NCBI GenBank assembly: GCA_029224185.1
Contig: CM055191.1
Coordinates: 10,844,036-10,908,035, forward strand
DNA length: 64,000 bases
Source: Karalla daura
Taxonomy: Eukaryota > Chordata > Actinopteri > Chaetodontiformes > Leiognathidae
Direction of reading: 5' to 3'
Numbering within the stretch: the first letter of the stretch is position 1; every line of letters begins with the position of its first letter. Below the pieces are notes generated by a model that was not told where the DNA came from, made no database searches, and worked only from the letters and a program-made list of their open reading frames with translations. The position numbers and the translations under genes are program-made. This document shows, in pieces, positions 36,201-48,083 of the stretch.

Positions 36201-39176
36201 GCCCCAGTGCTTTTCCGTAACAGCAGCACGTTGATCTTGATGCAAGGCACAATAACAAGTCAGTGGGTGGCCGTGTAGTCCAGAGCTAGCAATTAGCACA
36301 ATCCACACAGCGAGCAAAAACAGGAATGTGGAGAAATGTGGGAATATTACGGATTACCGGTGACTCTGTCTGGGGGAAAGAGCCTTTGGAGGGCAGGAAT
36401 AGAGGGAGAGAAAAATGAGAAACATAAATAAAAGGGAAGTGGTGCAAAAGAAGGGGGGGCGGGGGGGCAGTGTTTGTTTGCGAGCTGATTAGAGAAAAAG
36501 AATTTTGCAAAAACCAAACAGTGACTCCATTGTTATCACGCGAGTCCAACTGAGAAAAAGGGAGAGGAAAAAGAGACAGAGTGAAGTGAAAGAGGGAGAC
36601 AGAGTGGTAGACAAAGACAAAGGAGAAAGAATTTGTGTAAAGTGCTCATTGTAGTGAGTGACTGAACTGGAAGGCCTGTGATATCAGCACTGCTCTCAGG
36701 GCTGCAACACTGACTAGACAGAACATTTTCTCAAAACAGCTGAACAGCAGATTCTGATGAGATAACACCTGCTAATCAATGTGTGACAGCGATGGACCGA
36801 TTAAGCGAGTTTTCTAATCATTTGTCCAATCTTCCATTTCAATGTAGAATCGGGGAAGGAGCTCTCATCTGGTAAGACCCGCATGTGATTGACATGCACG
36901 TTTTGCTATTGTTTTGTTTGTGTGTTTGTTTGGCTGTTGCTACTGATAATCTGATCAGCTCTTGGAATAACTGAGCTGCCCCGGTGCTTTTTTTCTTTCT
37001 TTTTCCTTTTTCTTTTTTTTTCACCAAGTTGTGCGTCTTTTCTCTCTCTCACCCACAGGTGAAGTCACAGCCATAGTAATAGGAGTGATGTGTGGCTGCG
37101 TAGGCCTGGCAGTCATCGTCCGCTTCATCGTGAAGACGATACGGTAAGGAGCTCCGCTCTGGCAGGCGCTGGCCAGCCAATCTGCTGCCGTACTGGTTTT
37201 TTACTGGGAGCTCTGCGAGCTGTCGCTGTGGAAACTACCCAGTCTCCTCTCACTCTCTGTGTCCTGTCTCTTGGCAGATTTTTTACTCTCCTCCACCGTG
37301 AAACAGTTGCGGTAAACAGGTGGTTTACCAGATCTCAATACTGACAAGGATGCACGACTAGTACTGACTGTGTTTCTGTGATTTCTTCCTCTGGTGCTTG
37401 ACAGACATCCTTAAGCGCAGATCTTGGATTTTATTCAATCAATCTTGATTGTAGAAATAGTTAAAGTTGATAACCTGATATATAACAGCGTGCTGCCATA
37501 GCTGGTTTGAGGCTGCCAGATACAGGCTGGTATTGGCCTCGTGTATTGCAGTAAATCCTCTTTGTTAAGTTTCACCATAAAGGTTTAAAGGTCTAGTCTA
37601 AGATCAGCGTTAAGGATAATCTGATTCTCTGACCTCTGCTGCAATAATATGGATGTTTCCCAATACTCCTATTATTTTCCCAAATAATGACTACTGATTG
37701 ATGAGAAACTACATGGTGGGTTGGGTCCTTATGATTCCTGTAAAATGCGTTTTCTGTACGATCTCCCGTTGAGATTGTGCCAGAATTACAATGCTCGATG
37801 TCAGCCTTGTCAAGAATGCTTCGACAATAACCTTAATCGAACTCTGAGATCCACTCTCTGTCATAAAGTTAATCAGCCGCAGTCCCTCCCTTTGTCTAAT
37901 CACAAATGTTGAATCCAGTGTTTTCTCTCTGATTTTGGTTGTGTGATTCTGTCTTTTGCGACAGCTCTACCTCTAGCTGGGACGTCCTGCCCAGTAACCG
38001 GCCCGCTCCCATGCCAAGGTCACTGTTCAAAGCTTTACCTTTAACTCCTGAGAGTTAGATTCCTGATCACATCTCTGCCTCTTTAACCACACATTCCTAG
38101 TGACTTATCCTCCTTGGGTAGAGCTTAACCCCTCTCTTAGGCTGGAGATACTTTGCTTTTAACTCCTGGATCCCTCACGTATCCTAAGGAGATTTTCACT
38201 TGATGAGCAGAGGAGCTGCACGTGAACACCAGGGGCAAACCAACACCTGTTTCCAGAATGAGCAGCCTTTTCTTTAGCTTCTGGCACGCCGAGATTAACA
38301 TTCTCACCAGTTTCATTTGTTTGTTTGTTTTTTGCTCCTTTTCAAACCTGGCATCAGAAAAGCATTAACTTGAGCAATGTCTAGCGTGTATGACGCAAAT
38401 CTGGTAATTAATGCAGTTCTCTGGTCCACCCTCTATTCTCAGTCTCCAATAACACATAAGGTACAATGACAATTAATTGCAAAATTCCATTCAAGATGCA
38501 CCGTTTTAATCATAAAGACAGCCAAAAACCAACAATTCATGTGTTGTAAATATTTGATACATTCCAGGCAACACTTTCACAGTGTTGCCTGTGTCTCAGA
38601 AATTCTGAAACAATAAGAAGAATAATCCTTTAATCCTGACCTTTCAGGGGTTTTGTTAGCTTTGTTTTGTCACAGTTTTAACCCGCAATGTTCACTGGAT
38701 GCAGACGTAACACATGTCAGGCTGCAACGTGCAAATGCTATCGAAACCGCAATCTAAGACCTGTTTCTCCAATGCCTCCAGTGGACATTTAACCTATGAT
38801 GGGGATGTGGTAGACATCCATGTTAACACATTCCTTCCCTCTTGCACTCATTCATGTCATGTCATGTAACATGTGTCTTATTGGGCTATAACATTTTTTA
38901 TGTTTAAACTACCTTTAGGCCCTGTCCGTTTGTCTTGAGACTGGATGGGGGGATTCTTGGACAGACAGGGGCCTCTGCTGGACAAACTGTCCAACTACAC
39001 CGACACGGCAGTTCAGGCAAATGGAAAGATTGCGTAGGAATGACTCTTCCCTTTGATGTTTCAGGACGAAGGAGCCAGAAAAGGCTCAAGAGAAAAAACA
39101 AGACTTGGCGCTGAGCACAACGTTGGAAGGGGAGAAGAAAGAAGAACCGTCGCCGTCTCCTCCGACTGAACCCTAG
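27560..39176 (+). CDS. CA14: CA14, membrane-bound carbonic anhydrase XIV
   Basis: Carbonic anhydrase XIV interconverts CO2 and bicarbonate at the cell surface. Eleven exons join in phase: 27560-27629, 27915-27938, 31883-32062, 32258-32403, 33893-33988, 34204-34270, 34623-34780, 35467-35593, 36848-36871, 37059-37143, 39065-39176. They give 1089 nt and 362 residues (human about 337). A signal peptide occupies about residues 1-20. Zinc ligands are His115 and His117 (MHLHWG) and His142 (LHVVHYN). The proton-shuttle His90 (NNGHT), Glu129 and Thr224 (SLTTPPC) are all present, so the enzyme should be active. Cys46 and Cys228 match the disulfide of extracellular isoforms. A juxtamembrane stalk precedes one transmembrane helix (about 300-322, VTAIVIGVMCGCVGLAVIV). 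A basic cytoplasmic tail ends in a Pro/Glu-rich stretch. Calling it CA14 rather than the related CA12 or CA9 rests on the tail, the length and the neighbouring genes. Confidence 0.93.
28990..29118 (+). mobile_element. LINE-type 3' tail remnant
   Basis: The sequence 'tactgcactatccaggaaacttctacaatgcttcaaattttcctgttgtgggacgaataaagcat' runs into a TATTC tail. This resembles the 3' end of teleost non-LTR retroelements ('tgggacaaataaag' followed by a short repeat). The family is assigned from memory and no reverse transcriptase is present. Confidence 0.45.
29670..29697. promoter_or_regulatory. Perfect palindrome containing RFX X-box halves
   Basis: An 11-base arm GGTCGCCATGG is separated by six bases from its exact reverse complement CCATGGCGACC. 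GTCGCCATGGAAAC matches the RFX X-box pattern (GTNRCC, spacer, RGNAAC) with one or no mismatch, and a CCAAT box follows at 29697-29701. It lies in a GC-rich part of CA14 intron 2. Confidence 0.5.
33177..33252 (+). repeat. (TC)n array in CA14 intron 4
   Basis: About 38 TC units with two CCC interruptions lie in the intron between the exons ending at 32403 and starting at 33893. The rest of this 1.5 kb intron shows no exon. Confidence 0.95.
37965..38018 (+). CDS. CA14: Candidate in-frame cassette exon of the CA14 tail
   Basis: A 54-base open stretch between a TTTTGCGACAG acceptor and an AAG|GTCACT donor fits phase 2 on both sides, so including it adds exactly 18 residues (STSSWDVLPSNRPAPMPR). 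It would join smoothly between the exons ending at 37143 and starting at 39065, giving a 380-residue isoform. The donor is weaker than the others. It could be constitutive, alternative or fortuitous. Confidence 0.5.
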
Positions 39177-39656
39177 CAGGCAGCAGCACGTCAGGCCTCG
39201 ACCGGCTGAGCACAGGAAAGAAAAACCTTTTATCTAGTAAACTGGACACGGGACGAATCACCTGCTGCCCAGATCACGTAACTGTCTTCAGTATTATCCA
39301 TTTTACAACCCAAATTCAGTCTTTGTATCAGACATGTTTTCAGTTTGCACTTGGTTTAAGCACGTCACTTTGCTGGCTCTGGCTCGCATGTTTGCTCTCT
39401 CAAAGCTTGGGATGCGTAATTGGTTCATGTAAATATTTTGTACAATATGTTCTGTTGAGATTTTTTTTTGTTTCACCTGGTATTTCATTTTGTTCATCAT
39501 GCCTCAAAGCACAAGCACACTGCACTGTATGAAATGTAACAGGCCCATGACACAAGATCCTTTATATTATTATTATTTTCCTTTACAGCGAGACTTTAGC
39601 ATTGAGACAGACTGGGTGGTTTGGTGGCAAAAACAGACACAAGGTCCAATCAAAAG

Positions 39657-39662
39657 AATAAA
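39657..39662 (+). terminator. CA14: CA14 poly(A) signal
   Basis: AATAAA about 480 bases after the CA14 stop, in an AT-rich stretch, defines a plausible 3' UTR of 39177 to about 39685. No competing hexamer is seen nearer the stop. Confidence 0.6.
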
Positions 39663-39912
39663 TATAAATATAGAGGTCTTAAGAGATATAAAGATTTTAA
39701 TATAAAGTGATTCTGAACTCCATACAGCACATTCGTTGGAAATGAATGAGTGGTATTTATGCGTATGTGTTCATTCTATTAGAGAGAATACATGTATTTT
39801 TTGCTTTTGGTGTCATTTATCATATATGTCTGATTTTCTGCTGTATGTAACTCATCAACATGGGCACCTCATTAAAATACTTGAATGGTAACCCCCACCT
39901 GCCTAGAGAAAG

Positions 39913-40132
<220 letters not shown>

Positions 40133-40208
40133 TGGTCTTGTATCACACAAACTGAACAGACTGGCCGTTTAAGGACTAAATTTAGCTGCAACAGGATCTC
40201 CTAGCTCC

Positions 40209-40704
40209 AAACCATAGATATATATATAGAAAGCTAGATGTCTCAAGGCAGAGTGAAGAAGGTCTGCACAGGTCGGCCATCTTACGACGGACAAGCTTTC
40301 CGACAGAATCCGTGAAACCTGATGTAAACAGAGGTAAGGTCAGTGATCTGCTCTGAAGTTACTACTCTTATGCTCTAAAGTTATTACTCTTATCGCTGAA
40401 ATCAAGACGGATTTACAAACGTTTACCAACGCGTGCAAACAATCTATTTTTTAGACATCGCATTTTACATAACGATGCAGTATCATATATACACATTTGA
40501 TGTTTATAACAAACCAAACCGTTTGAAGATCGGTTGTAATCTGAGCAAGTTATGTATCTACAAAGTACATGTCCCAATACCAACACAATGTATTGGGTGC
40601 GCGAGCTGCCCGTCGCAAGATGGCCGCCACGTGCGGAAGTTCGCCTCCGTAAGCGAGCAAAGCCGACGAGGCATCTAGCTTTCTATATATATGTCTAGGG
40701 CTCC
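40209..40704. mobile_element. Miniature inverted-repeat transposable element (MITE)
   Basis: A 29-base end near 40212-40240 (TAGATATATATATAGAAAGC core) is repeated in reverse complement at about 40672-40700 with two mismatches. An inner GGCCATCTT/AAGATGGCC pair extends the symmetry. CTCCAAA lies just outside both ends and looks like a 7-8 base target duplication, as in hAT-type elements. The 0.49 kb interior has no coding potential. Confidence 0.65.
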
Positions 40705-40756
40705 AAAGCACAGCTGTGTGGCTACACTGAAAACACTGTACACGCACACACCCTTT

Positions 40757-40888
40757 AGGCCACTCCCACACATGCTCACCAGAAGTGAAAGGTGGAACCG
40801 TAACTGAAGGACAAAAGCAACAATCTCACATCTGGAATGATTTTTGTCACTTTCATCTAACACAGACATCCGCTATCTCAGGAACAAG
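40757..40888 (+). promoter_or_regulatory. RNase-like gene A proximal promoter and untranslated exon 1
   Basis: AGGCCACTCCCA at 40757-40768 is shared with the other cluster genes at a fixed distance (131 bases here) from the exon 1 donor. Exon 1 ends in GGAACAAG|GTAGGG at 40888. The intron runs to the acceptor TTCTTCTCTCCAG, and exon 2 starts at 41078. Confidence 0.6.
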
Positions 40889-41106
40889 GTAGGGGACTTC
40901 TTTCAACAAGCAGCTGTCTCTCTATATAGCCTCTAAGTTTCATGTACAGAAGAGTACATAGTTCTGGCTCTGGCAGACTCTGCCCTCCATTCTTGACTGC
41001 AGTTTAATATGAGTCATAGGACTGTCTGATTAAACACAAGAGGACTGTACTGTAATTTGTTTTTTTCTTCTCTCCAGGCTGTGTTGGACTCCAGGCCTAC
41101 AGAGTC

Positions 41107-41688
41107 ATGGCTGCTCTGGGGGGTTTTCTCACTCTCGCTGTGTTTGTCGTACTGGGAAATCTGACAGATGCCAAAAACAGTGCCCCATGCCAGGCGTCCC
41201 ACTGGAACAACGGCCACAACACTTTTGTCAGGCGTCACATCCGGGATGGCACTCCCAACTCTCTGGACCAGAACGAGTGGGAGAAGTACATCAGGAACAA
41301 CGGGGGCTGTGACCGACCCACCCAGTCCTTCCTCAAATCGAAAGACAAGGTTTTGGTGAATGAAGTGTGCTCTGCCAAAGGGGGCAAGACGTACAAGGAG
41401 AACCTGTGCATCAGTCAGCAGGCGTTCTCCTTTGTCACGGTGAGGAGTGAGCCGGGGACATGTGGCATCAGGAGCGTCCGAGAAGAAACCAAACATCTGA
41501 TCCTGGCCTGCGAGGTGCTGGAAAACCAGTGTTTGCCGGTCCATTTCGAGGGAAACCCTCGGGACTTGAAACCAAACAGAACCTCCACGCCTTGCCAAGA
41601 CCCACGCAACAACGGCCTCCCTCCTAACTTTAAGATGAGCTGGCTGCTGTTGTTACCTGTGCTTCTTCTCATTGTTCATGCCTTTTAA
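41107..41688 (+). CDS. RNase A-like secreted protein A, GPI-tail form
   Basis: The 193-residue product looks like a member of the RNase A superfamily, acting outside the cell or at its surface. After a signal peptide (about 1-22) it has FVRRHI with His44 matching catalytic His12, and CLPVHF with His146 matching His119. The intervening TKHLILAC block fits the HIIVAC strand of RNase A. The Lys41 region reads CDRPTQSF instead of CKPVNTF, so Lys is absent and Arg70 is the nearest basic residue. Cys28, 68, 88, 101, 119, 135, 142 and 163 are present; the partners of RNase A Cys26 and Cys84 are not. The end (NNGLPP, then a 14-residue Leu/Val-rich tail) resembles a GPI-attachment signal. One coding exon, ATG in good context, and ATTAAA at 42155-42160 as a possible poly(A) signal. 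Catalytic activity cannot be judged from sequence. Confidence 0.85.
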   Translation: MAALGGFLTLAVFVVLGNLTDAKNSAPCQASHWNNGHNTFVRRHIRDGTPNSLDQNEWEKYIRNNGGCDRPTQSFLKSKDKVLVNEVCSAKGGKTYKENLCISQQAFSFVTVRSEPGTCGIRSVREETKHLILACEVLENQCLPVHFEGNPRDLKPNRTSTPCQDPRNNGLPPNFKMSWLLLLPVLLLIVHAF

Positions 41689-42679
41689 CTTTTTGAAAGT
41701 CCAGACGACACAATTGAATTCTTATAAGAGAACAATTTGCACCTTTGTCCTCTCCTGAGTAAATCTGAGGAAAATCTTTTTAAGAACCAAAGTTTATGAC
41801 TAAAAAAACATATATATTGGCCATCACTGACATTTCAAATAATATTTCAGAGGAGTTTGTCGCAGTTTAAAAGTGTTTGGGAAAAAGAAAAAAAGCATTT
41901 CAATCATGTACATGTGCTTCATCTATTGTATTGTGTGAATTTATTGAGGGTTGTTGTTCTAACAGTATTTCATTTCTTTAAAAGCTGCAGCTTTGCATGG
42001 ATGTTAATATTTTATGGGTTTTATATGAAAAAGGTACAGTTGTCTGTAAAGTGCAATGCACATGCTGTTTTATCAAGTTTAATTAAAAAAAAGATCCTGA
42101 ATTTATCTAGTTTAAGTTTATCTGTGTTTCTCCTCAGTATCACATACCCTCAAGATTAAAACTGTAACAAACGATTCTAACATGAACTCATCATCATTAT
42201 CAATTTACAACACATTTGTTACTTCAGCAATGTGCTTAAATCCACCAAAAACACTTTTTTGTCTTTAAACAAACCTCAAATACTTTGAGGCAGGCATTCA
42301 CTTCCACACACGCAGGACAGTCTTAGAGGAAGTGCTTGTTATGACCCAGTTTCAGGGTTTCAGGGGATGTCATGCGTACTGGATCTGAGGTTGTTAATTG
42401 ATGGTGCATGTTGCATATACATGCACCATAAATTAACCATGAGGTCAAAGGTCATAATTCTAGTAATTCTAGCAAAATGATCTATGGCTGCAACTTGACC
42501 CCTGTTTCTCCATTTCTCTCTATATTGTGTATGTAATCAGAGATTAGCTAGCTTGCAGTAAATCTATTAGCCATACACTCATACAGTATAGTATAGCAGT
42601 ATAGGGAAGTGTGTATGCACAACATGTAAATGATGGAAACCAAATCTGTTAACTCAAGGTCTATTTGCAAGACAAAGCC
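41689..42679. other. 3' flank of RNase-like gene A
   Basis: The stretch holds the 3' UTR (to about 42180) and unique AT-rich sequence. A hairpin with 11-base arms ATGGTGCATGT (42401-42411) and ACATGCACCAT (42419-42429) stands out. No gene is seen. Confidence 0.5.
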
Positions 42680-43375
<696 letters not shown>

Positions 43376-43564
43376 ATCTCTCCAAAAGCAGCTGTTTTTA
43401 CATACACTCCTGGTTTCATGTTCAGAGGAGTACAAAGGTTGTGCCCTCCAATCTTCACTGCAGTTTGATGCTGCTCATAGGACTGGTCTGGTAAAACAGG
43501 AGGGCTGTGCTTTAACTTGCGTTTCTTCTCTCCAGGTGTTGTTTGACTCCAGGTCTACAGAGTA

Positions 43565-43878
43565 ATGGCTGCTCTGGGGTTTTTTCTCACTCTTGTGTGT
43601 GTCGTGCTGGGAAATGAGATACATGCACGTAACCGCCCACCGTGCCAGAAGTCCATCAACTCAAGAGTGTCCGAGAGGAAACCAAACATCTGATTCTGGC
43701 CTGTGACCTGCTGCACAACGGCTGTCTGCCGGTTCATTTCGAGGCAAACCCTGAGAACGAGACGCCAGCTGATTACCCCACACCTTGCCAAGCCCCCAAA
43801 ATGAATGGTATCCCTCCTGGCTTTACAAAGAGCTGGCTGCCCTTATTATCAGCTCTTCTTATGCTTTATGTCTTTTAA
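43565..43878 (+). pseudogene. RNase-like pseudogene B with internal deletion
   Basis: The 5' side (signal peptide to PPCQKS) and the 3' side (TKHLILAC to the GPI-like tail) are nearly identical to the gene at 48084. Roughly 260 bases between them are missing, which removes the His12, Lys41 and central cysteine regions. The junction shifts the frame and the product stops soon after (SERKPNI, stop). Upstream, similarity to the 48084 unit begins inside its intron (about 43378), so exon 1 and the promoter are also absent. The high identity elsewhere suggests a recent duplication or gene conversion. Confidence 0.85.
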
Positions 43879-43881
43879 CTC

Positions 43882-44880
43882 TCTGGAGGTGCAGATGACT
43901 AGACTAAGGGAGCAATTTCATCCTCTCCTGAGCACAGTTTGAAATTATTGAAAAATTATGACTTCTGGGAAACAGAACTGCGTTACAAAATGTTACAAGT
44001 AACAACATTTAAGTCCCAAGAGTCTCAAGATTATGAAATAATACAGGTGTGAGCTCAGGCCTGCTCAGAACTGCTCGTTCTTGACATCCCAGAGATAGCA
44101 AAATTAAATTCAGCAAAATTATGGCTGGACATAATTGTGTCCATTATCTGGACACAACCTGAATTTGTTTTTCTACCCTTGGGAATTATTAGCTAAAAAT
44201 GATGCAATTTGTCTTAACAGGAGGCTAGAATTGAAGAGCATATTTACTTTGGCTTAAAACAGACTATTGTGTGCCAAAGATGTGCAGCAGCCACTAAAAC
44301 AGCATCAGGTCCTCTTTCGTATATACACTGGGGGTATTGAAACTGAAATAATAAAAAACACCCAAACAGTTTGCATGAACCCACCTCTGCTCAGGTGCAA
44401 AAGTGAATAAAGGTGCAATACTGTGAGTGAAAAGTTTGATGAAATTTTCGGATAAAAGTTTCCGGTTCCTCCTCTGATTGTGGATTCTATAACTATAAGA
44501 TATCCATGACTCATCTGAGGATATGTTTAACTTGATTTCAGATATCTACCATTGAATTCTGAAGAGTTACAATTTAATTTTAATCTATCCACAATATCAT
44601 TCTTACAAATAAAAAATCAATTCAAGATATCTAAACAAGGACTGGAGAAATTGCAAATATCTTGAAATGGAATTATGACCAGTAAGAATTGTATTGTAGA
44701 AAAAAATGGAATTTCAACTAGTCATTATTAAAATGTGGACATTGAGAGTTCATTGTGGATATATAAGAAAGAGTGGCTGATATCTGTGTTAAGAGGTCCA
44801 ATACGCAAACACATTTTGAACTTTAGTCTAGTCAAACATGCCCTTCTCCACAGCATGGCCATGGTCACACTTCGGGAAAT
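43882..44880. other. RNase-unit flank, direct repeat of 49740-50160
   Basis: About 43950-44400 matches about 49740-50150 in the same orientation and with high identity (for example 'caacatttaagtcccaagagtctcaag' and 'cactgggggtattgaaactgaa'). Relative to the unit at 48084, about 1 kb between the gene end and this block is missing. The rest is AT-rich and non-coding. Confidence 0.7.
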
Positions 44881-44893
44881 GCACTCACACTCT

Positions 44894-45005
44894 AGGCCAC
44901 TCCCACTCGTGCAACTATAAATGAGGGAACAGAAGGAACAATCTGACATCTGGAGTGATTTTGTCACTTTCATCAAACACAGGCATCTGCTCTTCCAGAA
45001 ACAAG
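44894..45005 (+). promoter_or_regulatory. RNase-like gene C proximal promoter and untranslated exon 1
   Basis: AGGCCACTCCCA at 44894-44905 lies 111 bases before the AACAAG|GTAGGG donor (45005). The 5' UTR block 'catctggagtgattttgtcactt' is shared with the other units. Exon 2 starts at 45183. Confidence 0.6.
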
Positions 45006-45204
45006 GTAGGGTGCTTCTCTCAACAAGCAGCTGTTTTCCACGTTATCTCCTGGCTTCATGAACAGGAGAGTACTCAGCTGTGCTCTGGCAGACTTTATAC
45101 TGTTGTTTGATATGGATCACAGGACTGATCTTTCAAAACAGAAGAGGGCTGAGCTGTAACTTGTGTTACTTCTTCTCTACAGGTTTTGTTTGACCCCAGG
45201 TGTG

Positions 45205-45714
45205 ATGGCTGCTCTGGGTTTTTTTCTCACTCTGTTTCTCACAGCTGTTTGTGTTGTGCTGGGACACGAGTCAGGTACTTTTAACACTGAACCATGCCAG
45301 ACGTCCAGTGACAATAATGCCCACAACAGATTTCTCTCACACCACATCCGCAATGATGCTCCCACCACTCTGGACCAGAACATGTGGGAAACTTACATCA
45401 GAAACAGGCAATTCTGCAACAGACCCAACAACTCCTTCCTCAGATATCAGGACAAGCATGCCGTGATCAGCGTGTGCTCTGCTGCAGGCGGCAAGAAGTA
45501 CAGAGGGAACCTGTGCATCAGCAATCAGCAATTCACGTTTATCACAGTGAGGAATCCGGGGTGCAGAGTTGAACTGGAAACCAAGCATCTGATCCTGGCC
45601 TGTGACCAGCTGGACAGAAGCTGCCTGCCCGTTCATTTCCAGCCAAACCCTTACAGCCACACGGCAGCGAGATACAGAACACTTTGCCAAGCCCCACAAA
45701 TTCATCGCTGGTGA
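45205..45714 (+). CDS. RNase A-like secreted protein C, tail-less form
   Basis: This copy encodes 169 residues. The start is the MAALG codon shared by all paralogues, 22 bases after the ACAG acceptor; an upstream in-frame extension would lie in the intron. It keeps the His12 equivalent (FLSHHI) and the His119 equivalent (CLPVHF). The Lys41 region reads CNRPNNSF, and all eight family cysteines are present. It ends in CQAPQIHRW, without the GPI-like hydrophobic tail. The DNA just past the stop (gatcagcgcccttctt) still resembles the tail codons of its neighbours, so the anchor was lost by a small deletion and frame change. The product should be soluble and secreted. Confidence 0.85.
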   Translation: MAALGFFLTLFLTAVCVVLGHESGTFNTEPCQTSSDNNAHNRFLSHHIRNDAPTTLDQNMWETYIRNRQFCNRPNNSFLRYQDKHAVISVCSAAGGKKYRGNLCISNQQFTFITVRNPGCRVELETKHLILACDQLDRSCLPVHFQPNPYSHTAARYRTLCQAPQIHRW

Positions 45715-47700
45715 TGATCAGCGCCCTTCTTCTGTGCACACTGAGGAAAATCTTTTTGACAACATGCGTTTTTGATTTTAAAACATTATAAGCCATTTCA
45801 ATCAATCAAGACAGAAATATCAATGATATTTCAGATGACTTTGTTATGTGCATGATTATATACACAATTATAAGCATCTGCCAGTGTCCTTATCTTGTTT
45901 CCTGGGTGATTTAATACTAAGGATTATTTCTCTAATAGACTTTGACTTCTTTATGCACTGCTCGTCATTGTCTGATAATGAATGCAGAGGGCGCCCCCTG
46001 TCGGACACAAGGCGCTACAGCAACAATCTAAGTGTCAAACCTTGGAAAATTCACAACAAATCAACCATATGTGCTGCAGCTTTGGAACTTTCATTTTGCC
46101 TAAAACTTCCCGACCCCTACCAGCATTGCCAATTTTATAGTGTTGAGGATCTGTCTTGCAAATGGACACTGAGTTAACAGCTTTTAAGATCCCATTATAC
46201 ACATGCAGAAGGCAGAGGCAGTGAATGGCAAATCATCTGATGGCAAGCGAAACTCTGATTACATACACAATGTGGAGAGAAATGGAGACAGAGGGGTTTT
46301 CTCAGTCTTGTGGGACAGCTCAGCGTTGATTTGAAGTAATGGCATTGACCCCCATGTACAAAGTGGTCACATGGTATACAGCAAATTCTGAAACTGAATC
46401 ATCATATGCTTCGTTCAACAGTGTGTGCAACAAAGTGATTGCGTGTCTTCCGGATTGTGCTTTCTAACTCTAACAACGCCTACTGTGAAACATCATTTGA
46501 CATGTTAATATCGACTGTTAATGTTTCAAAATCAAAAACTTTGGTTCGTTACAAACTTTTTTTGAGTTTCAAATTGTTCTGTTTTTCTCAGCCTTTTGGG
46601 ACAGCTCAGTGTTGATGTCAAAGCAAACTTTCTTCACCAGATCCAACAGATAGTAGAATTATTCTAATCCCATTTGAGGTCAATCGATGGTGTGTTGTAA
46701 ATGAAAAACATTAAACACTTTGCTTAAGCATGATGCAATTGTCTATTGACTTGTCTACTAGACAACATGTGCAGGATGATCTGTGTTAAGTGCTGGGTTC
46801 ATTTCAGTTCAGCATTGATTATACATTAAAAAAATACTTATCCATCTAAATTTCTGACTGATTATCTTTTATCTGTATGCCTACATATGGGGTTGTTATT
46901 CCTTTAAATTGTGTTGCCCGGGGGGCATTTGTGTTGTGTTGGGCCGGGGGTTGGGGATCACTGCTCTAAGAATGACAGGGAGAGGTTGCGGTGGGTGTCT
47001 TGCAAAGTATATTCACAGCTCCACTGGTTATTGATCATTATTGTACTTTCAATATGTCTTCCTTTTCCCTGACCTCAGCAGAGTGATGTGAGTTCAGAAG
47101 TCTGTGTCCCTCTTCCTCTATGTTCGAATACTTAAGTCTGGGATACTGCTGCTGCACCCCCAGGGCGTCCCCCTCCCCTCCAGATTGGTTGTTGCACCTG
47201 ACTCCATTCTCCTCCTCCTGTTCTCTGACTCTGTTGCCATGGAGATGCGACTGATCGGGCGGGGCAGTTTCGAACCTGCTAGATGTTTAAGGGGAAAGTT
47301 CATCCTGTTTTCTGGGTGAAAAGTTCTCCCGTGTCAACAATTCCAACCACTTCTGATTCAAGGTTTCGCTCTCCCTTACTTATTTACCACACAGAGCACA
47401 ACACTTGCACAGACTTAGATAAACTCTTGTTGGCATAGTCTCCTGCCCATGTATCCTGCTGCCCATGCCTATCTCCCAAGGGCACTCTATCCTGTCTGAA
47501 TGCTTCTGGTCACGTACTCATCAGCTGCACAAGACATCATATTGTATCACATAAGCACAGTAACTCAAATATATTGCATGAGAAGATGCTATATAGAAGA
47601 TAATATAATACACATATAGTATTTTGTTATATTATATCATTATAACTTTTATTATTATTATTACACACATATTACATATGTGTGTGTTTTCGGGTGCAGC
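45715..47700. other. 3' flank of RNase-like gene C
   Basis: No gene. The stretch contains cluster-specific repeated DNA: about 45880-46600 recurs at about 50440-51190, and part of it at 54340-54800. A CTCF-like GGCGCCCCCTG block lies at 45990. From 46930 to 47700 the sequence is unique, with an AT-rich ATATTA tract. Confidence 0.55.
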
Positions 47701-47789
47701 CATCACAGGTTGGACGTGATTATCTTGACAGCTACAGCTGTGTGGTGACACCCACTCACACTTAACTGCCTCTCATTACTTACTCAAAG

Positions 47790-47885
47790 TTGGAACCGAA
47801 ACTGAGGAACAGAGTAAAAGGTCTCACGTTGGAAGCGTTTTGGTCACTTCAGCCTCACACAGACTTCTGCTGCTGCTAAAACCAG
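47790..47885 (+). promoter_or_regulatory. RNase-like gene D untranslated exon 1
   Basis: The 'gaacagagtaaaaggtctcac' block and 'cgttttggtcacttcagcct' match exon 1 of the other units. The donor CCAG|GTAGGG is at 47885 and exon 2 starts at 48055. The AGGCCACTCCCA box of its paralogues is not intact here (a CCCACTCACAC block lies near 47750), so this gene may be controlled differently. Confidence 0.5.
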
Positions 47886-48083
47886 GTAGGGAAATTCTCT
47901 CCAAAAGCAGCTGTTTTTACATTCACTCCTGGTTTTATGTTCAGAGGAGTACAAAGGTTGTGCCCTCCAATCTTCACTGCAGTTTGATGCTGCTCATAGG
48001 ACTGGTCTGGTAAAACAGGAGGGCTGTGCTTTAACTTGCGTTTCTTCTCTCCAGGCTTTGTTTGACTCCAGGTCTACAGAGTA

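Noticed and set aside
37276..37309. Second candidate CA14 tail exon (CTCTTGGCAG acceptor, GCG|GTAAAC donor)
   Set aside because: Its 34 bases change phase, and joining it to the last exon puts the tail in the wrong frame.
41014..41598. Long minus-strand ORFs opposite the RNase-like genes (also 52854-53516 and 45337-45705)
   Set aside because: They recur in mirror image at each paralogue because the sense genes are paralogous; they have no recognised domains or splice context.
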